From Adiantum capillus-veneris (taxonomy: Eukaryota > Streptophyta > Polypodiopsida > Polypodiales > Pteridaceae): 60,000 nucleotides of DNA. Position 1 is the first letter of the stretch. The number at the start of each line of letters is the position of its first letter. This document shows, piece by piece, positions 32,301 through 45,239 of this stretch. The position numbers were made by a program, and so were the translations under genes. The notes beneath the pieces are model-generated. The model did not search any database and was not told the origin of the DNA. It saw only the letters and a program-made list of their open reading frames with translations. Location: contig CM043944.1 in assembly GCA_014529385.2 (NCBI GenBank), forward strand, positions 58,208,268-58,268,267. The letters are read 5' to 3'.

Positions 32301-35300
32301 TGTTTACATGTGGGGTTTAACGTCAAGGTCAGTCACTTTTCCAAGCTATTATCCTAGTAGCATGAGTGGTTTGGTCTCAAGATTCACCACTTTTCCACTC
32401 TATGTCATTATATAAAGAAGATCTAGGTGTTAAGGTCGACCACTTGTCCAACCTATAAGGGTATATCTTAAAGGGTATTCTTTCTCACCACTTGAAATGT
32501 CCATGATATGTTTTACATAGGGGTTTGGTTCCAAGGTCCACCACTTATCCAAGCTAACTTTATTCTTCTCATAGAGAGAAGCAAAGGTCCACCACTTGTC
32601 CAAGCTAGGCTCCATTGAAACATGGAGAGAAGGATGCTCCACCATTTGTCGAAGCTAACTCTATTGAAACATGGAAGGTTTACATTCAAGGTCCACCAGT
32701 TGTCCAACCTATTAACGCTAGTAGCATGAGGGGTTTGGTCTCAAGATTCACCACTTTTTCACTCTGTGTCATTATATTAAGAATATTTGGGTATTAAGGT
32801 CCACCACTTGTCCAACCTATAAGACTATATCTTAATGGTTATTCTTTCTGACCACTTGGAGTGACCATGAAAGGTTTTACATGGGGGTTTGGTTCCAAGG
32901 TCCACCACTTGTCCAAGCTAACTCTATTGAAACATAGAGAGAAGCAAAGGTCCACCACTTGTCTAAGCTAGGGTCTATTGAAACATGGAGAGAAGGATGC
33001 TCCACCATTTGTCCAAGATAGACTCCATTGAAACATGAAGAGAAGCAAGCTGCACCATGTCTCCAAGATGCTAGCCTCCCCATCGAAAATTACCTTAAAC
33101 CCACGTTTTTTGTACATGGGGAGTTTTACATTCAAGATCTCAAAAATTTGTCCAAACCTTTTATGCTAGTAGCATGAGTGGTTTGGTCTCAAGATCACCA
33201 CTTTTCCACTTCTCTGTCATTATATTAAGGATTTTTTGGGTTGTTAAGGTCCACCACTTGTCCAAACCTATAAGACTATATCTTAATGATATTCTTTCTC
33301 ACCCCTGAAAGACTATTATCTTAGGTTATCCCTAGCTATTATTGCTAGTAGCCTGGAGGTGGTTTGGTCTCAAGATTCACACTTTTATTATGAAAAAGTA
33401 TGTGGGTGTTAAGGTCCACCACTTGTCCAACCTATAAGGCTACATTTAAGGTTATTCTTTTAATACTTGGAGTGACCATGATAGGTTTTACATGGGGGTT
33501 TGGTTTCCAAGGTCACCCACTTGTCCAAGCTAACTCTATTGAAACATAGAGAGAAGCAAAGGTCCACCCCTTGTCTAAGCTAGGGTCCATTGAAACATGG
33601 AGAGAAGGATGCTCCACCATTTGTCCAAGGTAGGCTCCATTGAAACATGCGGAGAAGCAAGGTGCACCATGTCTCCAAGATGCTAGGCTCCATCGAAAAA
33701 CATTAAACCACGATATGTCGTAGATGAGGGGTTTACATTCAAGGTCCCACTTGTCCAAGCTATTATTGGTAGTAGCCTGAGTGTTTGGTCTCAAGATTCA
33801 CCACTTTTCCACTCTATGTCATTATATTAAGAATATGCGCGTGTTAAGGTCCACCACTTGTCCAACCTATAAGGCTACATCTTAAAGGTTATTCTTTCTT
33901 ACCACTTGGAGTGACCATGATAGGTTTTACATGGGGGTTTGGTTCCAAGGTCCACCACTTGTCCAAGCTAACTCTATTGAAACATAGAGAGAAACAAAGG
34001 TCCACCACTTGTCCAAGCTAGGGTCCATTGAAACATGGAGAGAAGGATGCTCCACCATTTGTCCAAGATAGGCTCCATTGAAACATGACGAGAAGCAAGC
34101 TGCACCATGTCTCCAAGATGCTAGGCTCCATCGAAATACATTAAACCCACGATATTTCGTAGATGAGGGGTTTACATTCAAGGTCCACCACTTGTCCAAG
34201 CTATTATTGCTAGTAGCCTGAGTGGTTTGGTCTCAAGATTCACCACTTTTATTAAGAATATGTGGGTGTTAAGGTCCACCACTTGTCCAACCTATAAGGC
34301 TACATCTTAAAGGTTATTCTTTCTTACTACTTGGAGTGACCATGATAGGTTTTACATGGTGGTTTGGTTCCAAGGTCCACCACTTGTCCAAGCTAACTCT
34401 ATTGAAACATAGAGAGAAGCAAAGGTCCACCCCTTGTCTAAGCTAGGGTCCATTGAAACATGGAGAGTAGGATGCTCCACCATTTGTCCAAGGTAGGCTC
34501 CATTGAAACATGAGGAGAAGCAAGGTGCACCATGTCTCCAAGATGCTAGGCTTTATTGAAAAACATTAAACCCACGATATGTCGTAGATGAGGGGTTTAC
34601 ATTCAAGGTCCAACACTTGTCCAAGCTATTATTGGTAGTAGCCTGAGTGGTTTGGTGTCAAGATTCACCACTTTTCCACTCTATGTCATTATATTAAGAA
34701 TATGCGCGTGTTAAGGTCCACCACTTGTCCAACCTATAAGGCTACATCTTAAAGGTTATTCTTTATTACCACTTGGAGTGACCATGATAGGTTTTACATG
34801 GGGGTTTGGTTCCAAGGTCCACCACTTGTCCAAGCTAACTCTATTGAAACATAGAGAGAAACAAAGGTCCACCACTTGTCCAAGCTAGGGTCCATTGAAA
34901 CATGGAGAGAAGGACGCTCCACCATTTGTACAAGATAGGCTCCATTGAAACATGACGAGAAGCAAGCTGCACCATGTCTCCAAGATGCTAGGCTCCATCG
35001 AAATACATTAAACCCCCGATATTTCGTAGATGAGGGGTTTACATTCAAGGTCCACCACTTGTCCAAGCTATTATTGCTAGTAGCCTGAGTGGTTTGGTCT
35101 CAAGATTCACCACTTTTATTAAGAATATGTGGGTGTTAAGGTCCACCACTTGTCCAACCTATAAGGCTACATCTTAAAGGTTATTCTTTCTTACTACTTG
35201 GAGTGACCATGATAGGTTTTACATGGGGGTTTGGTTCCAAGGTCCACCACTTGTCCAAGCTAACTCTATTGAAACATAGAGAGAAGCAAAGGTCCACCAC

Positions 35301-38300
35301 TTGTCTAAGCTAGGGTCCATTGAAACATGGAGAGAAGGATGCTCCACCATTTGTCCAAGGTAGGATCCATTGAAACATGAGGAGAAGCAAGGTGCACCAT
35401 GTCTCCAAGATGCTAGGCTCCATCGAAAAACATTAAACCCACGATATGTCGTAGATGAGGGGTTTACATTCAAGGTCCACCACTTGTCCAAGCTATTATT
35501 GCTAGTAGCATGAGTGGTTTTGTCTCAAGATTCACCACTTTTCCACTCTATGTCATTATATTAAGAATATGCGGTGTTAAGGTCCACCACTTGTCCAACC
35601 TATAAGGCTACATCTTAAAGGTTATTCTTTATTACCACTTGGAGTGACCATGATAGGTTTTACATGGGGCTTTGGTTCCAAGGTCCACCACTTGTCCAAG
35701 CTAACTCTATTGAAACATAGAGAGAAACAAAGGTCCACCACTTGTCCAAGCTAGGGTCCATTGAAACATGGAGAGAAGGATGCTCCACCATTTGTCCAAG
35801 ATAGGCTCCATTGAAACATGACGAGAAGCAAGCTGCACCATGTCTCCAAGATGCTAGGCTCCATCGAAATACATTAAACCCACGATATTTCGTAGATGAG
35901 GGGTTTACATTCAAGGTCCACCACTTGTCCAAGCTATTATTGCTAGTAGCCTGAGTGGTTTGGTCTCAAGATTCACCACTTTTATTAAGAATATGTGGGT
36001 GTTAAGGTCCACCACTTGTCCAACCTATAAGGCTACATCTTAAAGGTTATTCTTTCTTACTACTTGGAGTGACCATGATAGGTTTTACATGGGGTTTGGT
36101 TCCAAGGTCCACCACTTGTCCAAGCTAACTCTATTGAAACATAGAGAGAAGCAAAGGTCCACCCCTTGTCTAAGCTAGGGTCCATTGAAACATGGAGAGA
36201 AGGATGCTCCACCATTTGTCCAAGGTAGGCTCCATTGAAACATGAGGAGAAGCAAGGTGCACCATGTCTCCAAGATGCTAGGCTCCATCGAAAAACATTA
36301 AACCCACGATATGTCGTAGATGAGGGGTTTACATTCAAGGTCCACCACTTGTCCAAGCTATTATTGCTAGTAGCATGAGTGGTTTGGTCTCAAGATTCAC
36401 CACTTTTCCACTCTATGTCATTATATTAAGAATATGCGCGTGTTAAGGTCCACCACTTGTCCAACCTATAAGGCTACATCTTAAAGGTTATTCTTTATTA
36501 CCACTTGGAGTGACCATGATAGGTTTTACATGGGGGTTTGGTTCCAAGGTCCACCACTTGTCCAAGCTAACTCTATTGAAACATAGAGAGAAACAAAGGT
36601 CCACCACTTGTCCAAGCTAGGGTCCATTGAAACATGGAGAGAAGGATGCTCCACCATTTGTCCAAGATAGGCTCCATTGAAACATGACGAGAAGCAAGCT
36701 GCACCATGTCTCCAAGATGCTAGGCTCCATCGAAATACATTAAACCCACGATATTTCGTAGATGAGGGTTTACATTCAAGGTCCACCACTTGTCCAAGCT
36801 ATTATTGCTAGTAGCCTGAGTGGTTTGGTCTCAAGATTCACCACTTTTATTAAGAATATGTGGGTGTTAAGGTCCACCACTTGTCCAACCTATAAGGCTA
36901 CATCTTAAAGGTTATTCTTTCTTACTACTTGGAGTGACCATGATAGGTTTTACATGGGGTTTGGTTCCAAGGTCCACCACTTGTCCAAGCTAACTCTATT
37001 GAAACATAGAGAGAAGCAAAGGTCCACCCCTTGTCTAAGCTAGGGTCCATTGAAACATGGAGAGAAGGATGCTCCACCATTTGTCCAAGGTAGGCTCCAT
37101 TGAAACATGAGGAGAAGCAAGGTGCACCATGTCTCCAAGATGCTAGGCTCCATTGAAAAACACTAAACCCACGATATGTCGTAGATGAGGGGTTTACATT
37201 CAAGGTCCAACACTTGTCCAAGCTATTATTGGTAGTAGCCTGAGTGGTTTGGTCTCAAGATTCACCACTTTTCCACTCTATGTCATTATATTAAGAATAT
37301 GCGCGTGTTAAGGTCCACCACTTGTCCAACCTATAAGGCTACATCTTAAAGGTTATTCTTTATTACCACTTGGAGTGACCATGATAGGTTTTACATGGGG
37401 GTTTGGTTCCAAGGTCCACCACTTGTCCAAGCTAACTCTATTGAAACATAGAGAGAAACAAAGGTCCACCACTTGTCCAAGCTAGGGTCCATTGAAACAT
37501 GGAGAGAAGGATGCTCCACCATTTGTCCAAGATAGGCTCCATTGAAACATGACGAGAAGCAAGCTGCACCATGTCTCCAAGATGCTAGGCTCCATCGAAA
37601 TACATTAAACCCCGATATTTCGTAGATGAGGGGTTTACATTCAAGGTCCACCACTTGTCCAAGCTATTATTGCTAGTAGCCTGAGTGGTTTGGTCTCAAG
37701 ATTCACCACTTTTATTAAGAATATGTGGGTGTTAAGGTCCACCACTTGTCCAACCTATAAGGCTACATCTTAAAGGTTATTCTTTCTTACTACTTGGAGT
37801 GACCATGATAGGTTTTACATGGGGGTTTGGTTCCAAGGTCCACCACTTGTCCAAGCTAACTCTATTGAAACATAGAGAGAAGCAAAGGTCCACCCCTTGT
37901 CTAAGCTAGGGTCCATTGAAACATGGAGAGAAGGATGCTCCACCATTTGTCCAAGGTTGGCTCCATTGAAACATGAGGAGAAGCAAGGTGCACCATGTCT
38001 CCAAGATGCTAGGCTCAATCGAAAAACATTAAACCCACGATATGTCGTAGATGAGGGGTTTACATTCAAGGTCCAAACTTGTCCAAGCTATTATTGGTAG
38101 TAGCTTGAGTGGTTTTGTCTCAAGATTCACCACTTTTCCACTCTATGTCATTAGATTAAGAATATGAGCGTGTTAAGGTCCACCACTTGTCCAACCTATA
38201 AGGCTACATCTTAAAGGTTATTCTTTATTACCACTTGGAGTGACCATGATAGGTTTTACATGGGGTTTTGGTTCCAAGGTCCACCACTTGTCCAAGCTAA

Positions 38301-41300
38301 CTCTATTGAAACATAGAGAGAAACAAAGGTCCACCACTTGTCCAAGCTAGGGTCCATTGAAACATGGAGAGAAGGACGCTCCACCATTTGTACAAGATAG
38401 GCTCCATTGAAACATGACGAGAAGCAAGCTGCACCATGTCTCCAAGATGCTAGGCTCCATCGAAATACATTAAACCCCCGATATTTCGTAGATGAGGGGT
38501 TTACATTCAAGGTCCACCACTTGTCCAAGCTATTATTGCTAGTAGCCTGAGTGGTTTGGTCTCAAGATTCACCACTTTTATTAAGAATATGTGGGTGTTA
38601 AGGTCCACCACTTGTCCAACCTATAAGGCTACATCTTAAAGGTTATTCTTTCTTACTACTTGGAGTGACCATGATAGGTTTTACATGGGGGTTTGGTTCC
38701 AAGGTCCACCACTTGTCCAAGCTAACTCTATTGAAACATAGAGAGAAGCAAAGGTCCACCCCTTGTCTAAGCTAGGGTCCATTGAAACATGGAGAGAAGG
38801 ATGCTCCACCATTTGTCCAAGGTAGGCTCCATTGAAACATGAGGAGAAGCAAGGTGCACCATGTCTCCAAGATGCTAGGCTCCAATCGAAAAACATTAAA
38901 CCCACGATATGTCGTAGATGAGGGGTTTACATTCAAGGTCCAAACTTGTCCAAGCTATTATTGGTAGTAGCTTGAGTGGTTTTGGTCTCAAGATTCACCA
39001 CTTTTCCACTCTATGTCATTATATTAAGAATATGAGCGTGTTAAGGTCCACCACTTGTCCAACCTATAAGGCTACATCTTAAAGGTTATTCTTTATTACC
39101 ACTTGGAGTGACCATGATAGGTTTTACATGGGGTTTTGGTTCCAAGGTCCACCACTTGTCCAAGCTAACTCTATTGAAACATAGAGAGAAACAAAGGTCC
39201 ACCACTTGTCCAAGCTAGGGTCCATTGAAACATGGAGAGAAGGAGGCTCCACCATTTGTCCAAGATAGGCTCCATTGAAACATGACGAGAAGCAAGCTGC
39301 ACCATGTCTCCAAGATGCTAGGCTCCATCGAAATACATTAAACCCACGATATTTCGTAGATGAGGGGTTTACATTCAAGGTCCACCACTTGTCCAAGCTA
39401 TTATTGGTTATAGCCAGAGTGGTTTGGTCTCAAGATTCACCACTTTTATTAAGAATATGTGGGTGTTAGGGTCCACCACTTGTCCAACCTATAAGGCTAC
39501 ATCTTAAAGGTTATTCTTTCTTACTACTTGGAGTGACCATGATAGGTTTTACATGGGGGTTTGGTTCCAAGGTCCACCACTTGTCCAAGCTAACTCTATT
39601 GAAACATAGAGAGAAGCAAAGGTCCACCCCTTGTCTAAGCTAGGGTCCATTGAAACATGGAGAGAATGATGCTCCACCATTTGTCCAAGGTAGGATCCAT
39701 TGAAACATGAGGAGAAGCAAGGTGCACCATGTCTCCAAGATGGTAGGCTCCATCGAAAAACATTAAACCCACGATATGTCGTAGATGAGGGGTTTACATT
39801 CAAGGTCCACCACTTGTCCAAGCTATTATCACTAGTAGCATGAGTGGTTTTGTCTCAAGATTCACCATTTTTCCACTCTATGTCATTATATTAAGAATAT
39901 GCGCGTGTTAAGGTCCACCACTTGTCCAACCTATAAGGCTACATCTTAAAGGTTATTCTTTATTACCACTTGGAGTGACCATGATAGGTTTTACATGGGG
40001 CTTTGGTTCCAAGGTCCACCACTTGTCCAAGCTAACTCTATTGAAACATAGAGAGAAACAAAGGTCCACCACTTGTCCAAGCTAGGGTCCATTGAAACAT
40101 GGAGAGAAGGATGCTCCACCATTTGTCCAAGATAGGCTCCATTGAAACATGACGAGAAGCAAGCTGCACCATGTCTCCAAGATGCTAGGCTCCATCGAAA
40201 TACATTAAACCCACGATATTTCGTAGATGAGGGGTTTACATTCAAGGTCCACCACTTGTCCAAGCTATTATTGCTAGTAGCCTGAGTGGTTTGGTCTCAA
40301 GATTCACCACTTTTATTAAGAATATGTGGGTGTTAAGGTCCACCACTTGTCCAACCTATAAGGCTACATCTTAAAGGTTATTCTTTCTTACTACTTGGAG
40401 TGACCATGATAGGTTTTACATGGTGGTTTGGTTCCAAGGTCCACCACTTGTCCAAGCTAACTCTATTGAAACATAGAGAGAAGCAAAGGTCCACCCCTTG
40501 TCTAAGCTAGGGTCCATTGAAACATGGAGAGTAGGATGCTCCACCATTTGTCCAAGGTAGGCTCCATTGAAACATGAGGAGAAGCAAGGTGCACCATGTC
40601 TCCAAGATGCTAGGCTCCATTGAAAAACACTAAACCCACGATATGTCGTAGATGAGGGGTTTACATTCAAGGTCCAACACTTGTCCAAGCTATTATTGGT
40701 AGTAGCCTGAGTGGTTTGGTGTCAAGATTCACCACTTTTCCACTCTATGTCATTATATTAAGAATATGCGCGTGTTAAGGTCCACCACTTGTCCAACCTA
40801 TAAGGCTACATCTTAAAGGTTATTCTTTATTACCACTTGGAGTGACCATGATAGGTTTTACATGGGGGTTTGGTTCCAAGGTCCACCACTTGTCCAAGCT
40901 AACTCTATTGAAACATAGAGAGAAACAAAGGTCCACCACTTGTCCAAGCTAGGGTCCATTGAAACATAGAGAGAAGGATGCTCCACCATTTGTCCAAGAT
41001 AGGCTCCATTGAAACATGACGAGAAGCAAGCTGCACCATGTCTCCAAGATGCTAGGCTCCATCGAAATACATTAAACCCACGATATTTCGTAGATGAGGG
41101 GTTTACATTCAAGGTCCACCACTTGTCCAAGCTATTATTGCTAGTAGCCTGAGTGGTTTGGTCTCAAGATTCACCACTTTTATTAAGAATATGTGGGTGT
41201 TAAGGTCCACCACTTGTCCAACCTATAAGGGTACATCTTAAAGGTTATTCTTTCTTACTACGTGGAGTGACCATGATAGGTTTTACATGGGGGTTTGGTT

Positions 41301-42690
41301 CCAAGGTCCACCACTTGTCCAAGCTAACTCTAATGAAATATAGAGAGAAGCAAAGGTCCACCCCTTGTCTAAGCTAGGGTCCATTGAAACATGGAGAGAA
41401 GGATGCTCCACCATTTGTCCAAGGTAGGCTCCATTGAAACATGAGGAGAAGCAAGGTGCACCATGTCTCCAAGATGGTAGGCTCCATCGAAAAACATTAA
41501 ACCCACGATATGTCGTAGATGAGGGGTTTACGTTCAAGGTCCACCACTTGTCCAAGCTATTATCACTAGTAGCATGAGTGGTTTTGTCTCAAGATTCACC
41601 ATTTTTCCACTCTATGTCATTATATTAAGAATATGCGCGTGTTAAGGTCCACCACTTGTCCAACCTATAAGGCTACATCTTAAAGGTTATTCTTTATTAC
41701 CACTTGGAGTGACCATGATAGGTTTTACATGGGGCTTTGGTTCCAAGGTCCACCACTTGTCCAAACTAACTCTATTGAATCATAGAGAGAAGCAAAGGTC
41801 CACCACTTGTGTAAGATAGGCTCCATTGAAACATGGAGAGAAGGATGCTCCACCATTTGTCGAAGCTAACTCTATTGAAACATGGGGGGTTTACGTTCAA
41901 GGGCCACCACTTGTCCAAGCTATTAGTGCTAGTAGCATGAGTGGTTTTGTCTCAAGATTCACCACTTTTTCACTCTATGTCATTATATTAAGAATATTAG
42001 GGTGTTAAGGTCCACCACTTGTCCAACCTATAAGGCTATATTTTAAAGGTTATTCTTTCTCACCACTTGGAGTGACCATGATAGGTTTTACATGGGGGTT
42101 TGGTTCCAAGGTCCACCACTTGTCCAAGCTAACTCTAGTGAATAATAGAGAGAAGAAAAGGTCCACCACTTGTCCAAGGTAGGGTGCGTTGAAACATGGA
42201 GAGAAGGATGCTCCACCATTTGTCCAAGATAGGATCCATTGAAACATGAAGAGAAGCAAGATGCACGATGTCTCCAAGATGCTAGGCTCCATCGAAATAC
42301 CTTAAACCCACGATATTTCGTAGATGGGGGGTTTACTTTCAAGGTCCACCACTTGTCCAAGCTATTATCGCTAGTAGCATGGTTTGGTCTCAAGATTCAC
42401 CAGTTTTCCACTCTATGTCATTATATGAAGAATATCTGGGTGTTAAGGTCCACCACTTGTCCAACCTATAAGGCTATATCTTAAATGATATTTTTTTTGA
42501 CCACTTAGAATGTGCATGATATGTTTTACATGGGGTTTTGTTCCAAGGTCCACCACTTGTCCAAGCTAGATCTATTACATATATATTATACATACAATAT
42601 TCAACTAGATTCCTTACCTATCATGTCCAGTAGCATGGATGCTCTAGCTTGAAGGTCCACCACTTGTCCAACCTATACTCTCTTATGTAA
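29395..42690 (+). repeat. Main satellite array, motif in GGTCCACCACTTGTCC orientation
   Basis: Thirteen kilobases of tandem repeat. The smallest unit is about 50 bases (AGGTCCACCACTTGTCCAAGC, then TAnnnTCCATTGAAACATGGAGAGAAGCA). These are grouped in monomers of about 425-442 bp that also hold a non-motif spacer (ACCTATAAGGCTACATCTTAAAGG...GGAGTGACCATGATAGGTTTTACATGGGG). Units at 29.4-33.1 kb and 41.8-42.7 kb are more diverged than the centre. The repeated ORFs of about 90 codons on the minus strand are considered repeat by-products. Confidence 0.95.
33100..41760 (+). repeat. Higher-order repeat: about 866 bp dimers of two monomer types
   Basis: Equivalent positions recur at 33,927, 34,794, 35,660, 36,526, 37,391, 38,256, 39,124, 39,991 and 40,858, a spacing of 865-868 bases. 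Two monomer types alternate. One has full TCCACCACTTGTCC with CATGACGAGAAGCAAGC, and the other has TCCACCCCTTGTCTAAGC with CATGAGGAGAAGCAAGG and a longer spacer (CACTTTTCCACTCTATGTCATTA). Neighbouring dimers look very similar, which indicates recent homogenisation or amplification. About ten dimers are present. Confidence 0.9.
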
Positions 42691-43060
42691 GGGAGATCTC
42701 GCTATAAATTCAAAACCTTCCCGTCTAAATTTAAAATATCCCTCCCAAATCTTAAATATCCCGCCTAAATTTTAAAATATCCCGCCCAAATTTTAAAATT
42801 CAAACTTTTTTATAAAATTTTAAATTTTACTACTTAAATTTAAAATATTCCACGCGAAATTGATTTTAAATTCAAGTTTACCACAAAAAGATATCATTAT
42901 ACCACCTAAATTCAAATATGCAAACCTCAAATCATTATATTGTACATAAATTCAAACAAATTCAAATTAACAAGCCTTAACTGATATTAGTTTGCATAGA
43001 TATGAATTTATCACACCTAAATTATGTCACCATGTTAGAGAGAGTGGTTAGAGAATTTGA
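42691..43060. repeat. AT-rich segment with tandem TCCCGCC motifs
   Basis: Between 42,715 and 42,860 a unit of about 23 bases (AATTTTAAAATATCCCGCC) is repeated four to five times with variation. The remainder is AT-rich and shows no gene. TCCCGCC resembles an E2F core, but no TTTCCCGC is seen. Confidence 0.5.
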
Positions 43061-43299
43061 ACAAGGTCCACCACTTGTCCAACCTAGATACCAAGAAGGA
43101 TTGAGTGTACAAGGTATTGTTTGGAGGTCCTTATAGTCCACTGGTCTCAAGGTCCACCACTTGTGGTAAGGGTCACCAAAAAGTGTATATATTCATCCAA
43201 AGAAATACACGTATTTTTGGTCTACATGTCCTAGTTTAAACCATTTATGTCCATTAGGTGTATCACTAAACAACACTACTATTTTTGAGAAACAGAAGT

Positions 43300-43389
43300 T
43301 ACAATCATATCTACAAATGGATTAGAGGAAAATCAGCTCAGCATACATCCAGAACTCGCCACAAGAATCGACTTTAACAGATCACGCAA
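43300..43389 (+). other. Candidate 5' non-coding exon of the DUF7869-type gene
   Basis: A strong donor (CAA|GTAAGT at 43,390) on the plus strand, upstream of the acceptor at 46,861-46,863 (TTTTTACTTACAG), would give a 3.5 kb intron. The left limit is arbitrary. Proposed only because the coding exon begins at an acceptor one base before its ATG. Confidence 0.3.
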
Positions 43390-43613
43390 GTAAGTCTTCC
43401 ATTCAATTTTACTAGTATTACAATGTGTTAGTTATTTGTGATATTTATGTATGTATATACTATGTGTGCATATCGTGATTAAGTGTAATTGTGTATCTGC
43501 ATTATGTATGAGTATTACAATGAAATAACACAAATATACACACATACACATAGATAACACAGACGCACACATACATGAGCATGTATTTTCAAGAGAGAGA
43601 TAGCAAGATACAG

Positions 43614-43616
<3 letters not shown>

Positions 43617-43663
<47 letters not shown>
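43617..43663. repeat. GA microsatellite
   Basis: A nearly pure run of GA dinucleotides, with GATA variants at its left edge. Confidence 0.85.
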
Positions 43664-43667
<4 letters not shown>

Positions 43668-43680
43668 ATACCTATTTTTT

Positions 43681-43950
43681 AGAGAGAGGAGAGAGAAAGA
43701 TAACAGATTTCACCGTGTTTATGTATGTGGAAGAGAGGAAGACGATGTATGGGAATATGTGCACGTATTTTCAAGAGAGAGACAACAAGATAACAGATTT
43801 CATTGTGGTTATGTATGTGGAAGTGAGGAAGACGATGTGTGGGAATATGTGCATGTATTTTCAAGAGAGAGACAGCAAGATAACAGATTTCACTGTGGTT
43901 ATGTATGTGGAAGAGAGGAAGACGATGTGTGGGAATATGTGTATGTGTGC
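43681..43950 (+). repeat. 90 bp minisatellite, three copies
   Basis: Three head-to-tail copies of a 90 bp unit (AGATAACAGATTTCA..GTGGTTATGTATGTGGAAG..GAGGAAGACGATGTGTGGGAATATGTG) starting near 43,681, 43,771 and 43,861. Because 90 is divisible by three, it creates an open frame, which is probably not a gene. Confidence 0.8.
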
Positions 43951-45239
43951 GGGGATACTTTTAAACTATGTATCTCTGTCTTTTGACGAGAGAGTGTGTG
44001 TGCAAGAAGAGTTACAGAGAACCATCTTCTCTATATGGAGAAAGACAGAGAGTGAGAGAGAGATAAATACCTGTTTTTTCTCTATTCGTGAGGTGTGCAA
44101 TGTCTCCTGAGAAGAAGCTATGCCCAATCCTGCCCTTCTGGAAAGCGTTGTGTACGCTGCTATTTCTTTATCTTGTGCGCGAACTTTCAATCCTGTGCAC
44201 TCCACCTGTGTGTTGTGTACGATGCCAAGCTTGCTCCTCTACGCGCGCGTATACTCCAATTGTGTGCGATCCGTGTGCTCTTTCTGTGTGTTTGCTGCTC
44301 GCCTGCTTTCTCTGTGTGCGTTGCTCGTGCGCTCTCTGTGTGCCTAATCTTGATAGGGTTTATTAGAATGCCACGTATGCTACAAGTCCATGTTTTATCA
44401 TAGGATTAAAAAAAACAAAAGCAATATAAAAAATTAACCAATTCACACGGCCAAAATTAAAGAAATCATGGTTGAAAATATGAAAAACATGCCGCCCCTT
44501 GACCCCGCCCAGAACAATATCCCAAAATCAACCTCCCAAGCCCCGCCATCGAGAGCGCTATATTCCACATCCCCATCAAGAGCGCTACCCCCAAACCTCA
44601 TGTGGAAGCGCTGCCTTGTCACCCCATTGTGGCATTGCCCTAAGACCCCGCATCTGGAGTGCTAAATGGGAACATTCTTCATTAGTGAAATTTTGAACAT
44701 AAATTATATTAGCATATACTTAAATATAATACAAATATTAACATATTAGCTATACTACTAATTTACTATAGCAGTTCTAGATTATGTCCCATACTATATT
44801 TAAGGTGCCAAAGGTTTGGCCTTATGGTCCTAGATTTAGCCAAGTGGTCAACACATATAGGACCAAGTGTACACTGTGCCACAAAACTTGGCCACCACTT
44901 CACTTGCCAAAGTTTAGGCCACATGGTCAATCCTAAGTTTCCAATGTTCTTATTATGTCACCTTTTGCCTCGTGGAAAACCTAGGCTTGTTTTCACATAC
45001 TCAGGCACTTCAAGCCACAATAAATTGTCATTACTCTTCGGCAACCCTTTTGTTCAAGTCTTTGAAAAACATTGTTTAAGGCCACCCTAAACCATTTTCA
45101 TTTAGGGGTGTCTAAAACTAGCTTTTTGGCAATTCGAGAAGAAAATGGTCAAAGTTTTATACTTAGTTTTAACCACTTGACCAATTCAAATATTGGAAAG
45201 CAAGGTCTTGTAATACTTTTCTTTGGACATCACACATTA
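43951..45239. other. No gene recognised; locally CpG-rich
   Basis: 44,100-44,360 and 44,480-44,670 are unusually rich in G, C and CpG for this window. Several overlapping frames are open but none has recognisable protein features. The rest is AT-rich. Weak satellite similarity begins near 44,830. Confidence 0.4.

Noticed and set aside
29555-42393. Recurring ORFs of about 90 codons (MDKWWTLNVNP...) on the minus strand of the satellite
   Set aside because: They follow the repeat unit exactly, lack start or stop independence between monomers, have low-complexity repeat-driven composition, and appear because the 50-base sub-repeats happen to lack stops in one frame. They are treated as satellite by-products.
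43715-44110. 131-codon ORF across the 90 bp minisatellite
   Set aside because: Open only because the repeat length is divisible by three; the composition follows the repeat, with no domain and no splice or promoter context.
44088-44403. Cluster of overlapping Cys-rich ORFs in CpG-rich sequence
   Set aside because: Three frames are open at once, which is typical of stop-poor GC-rich sequence rather than a gene.
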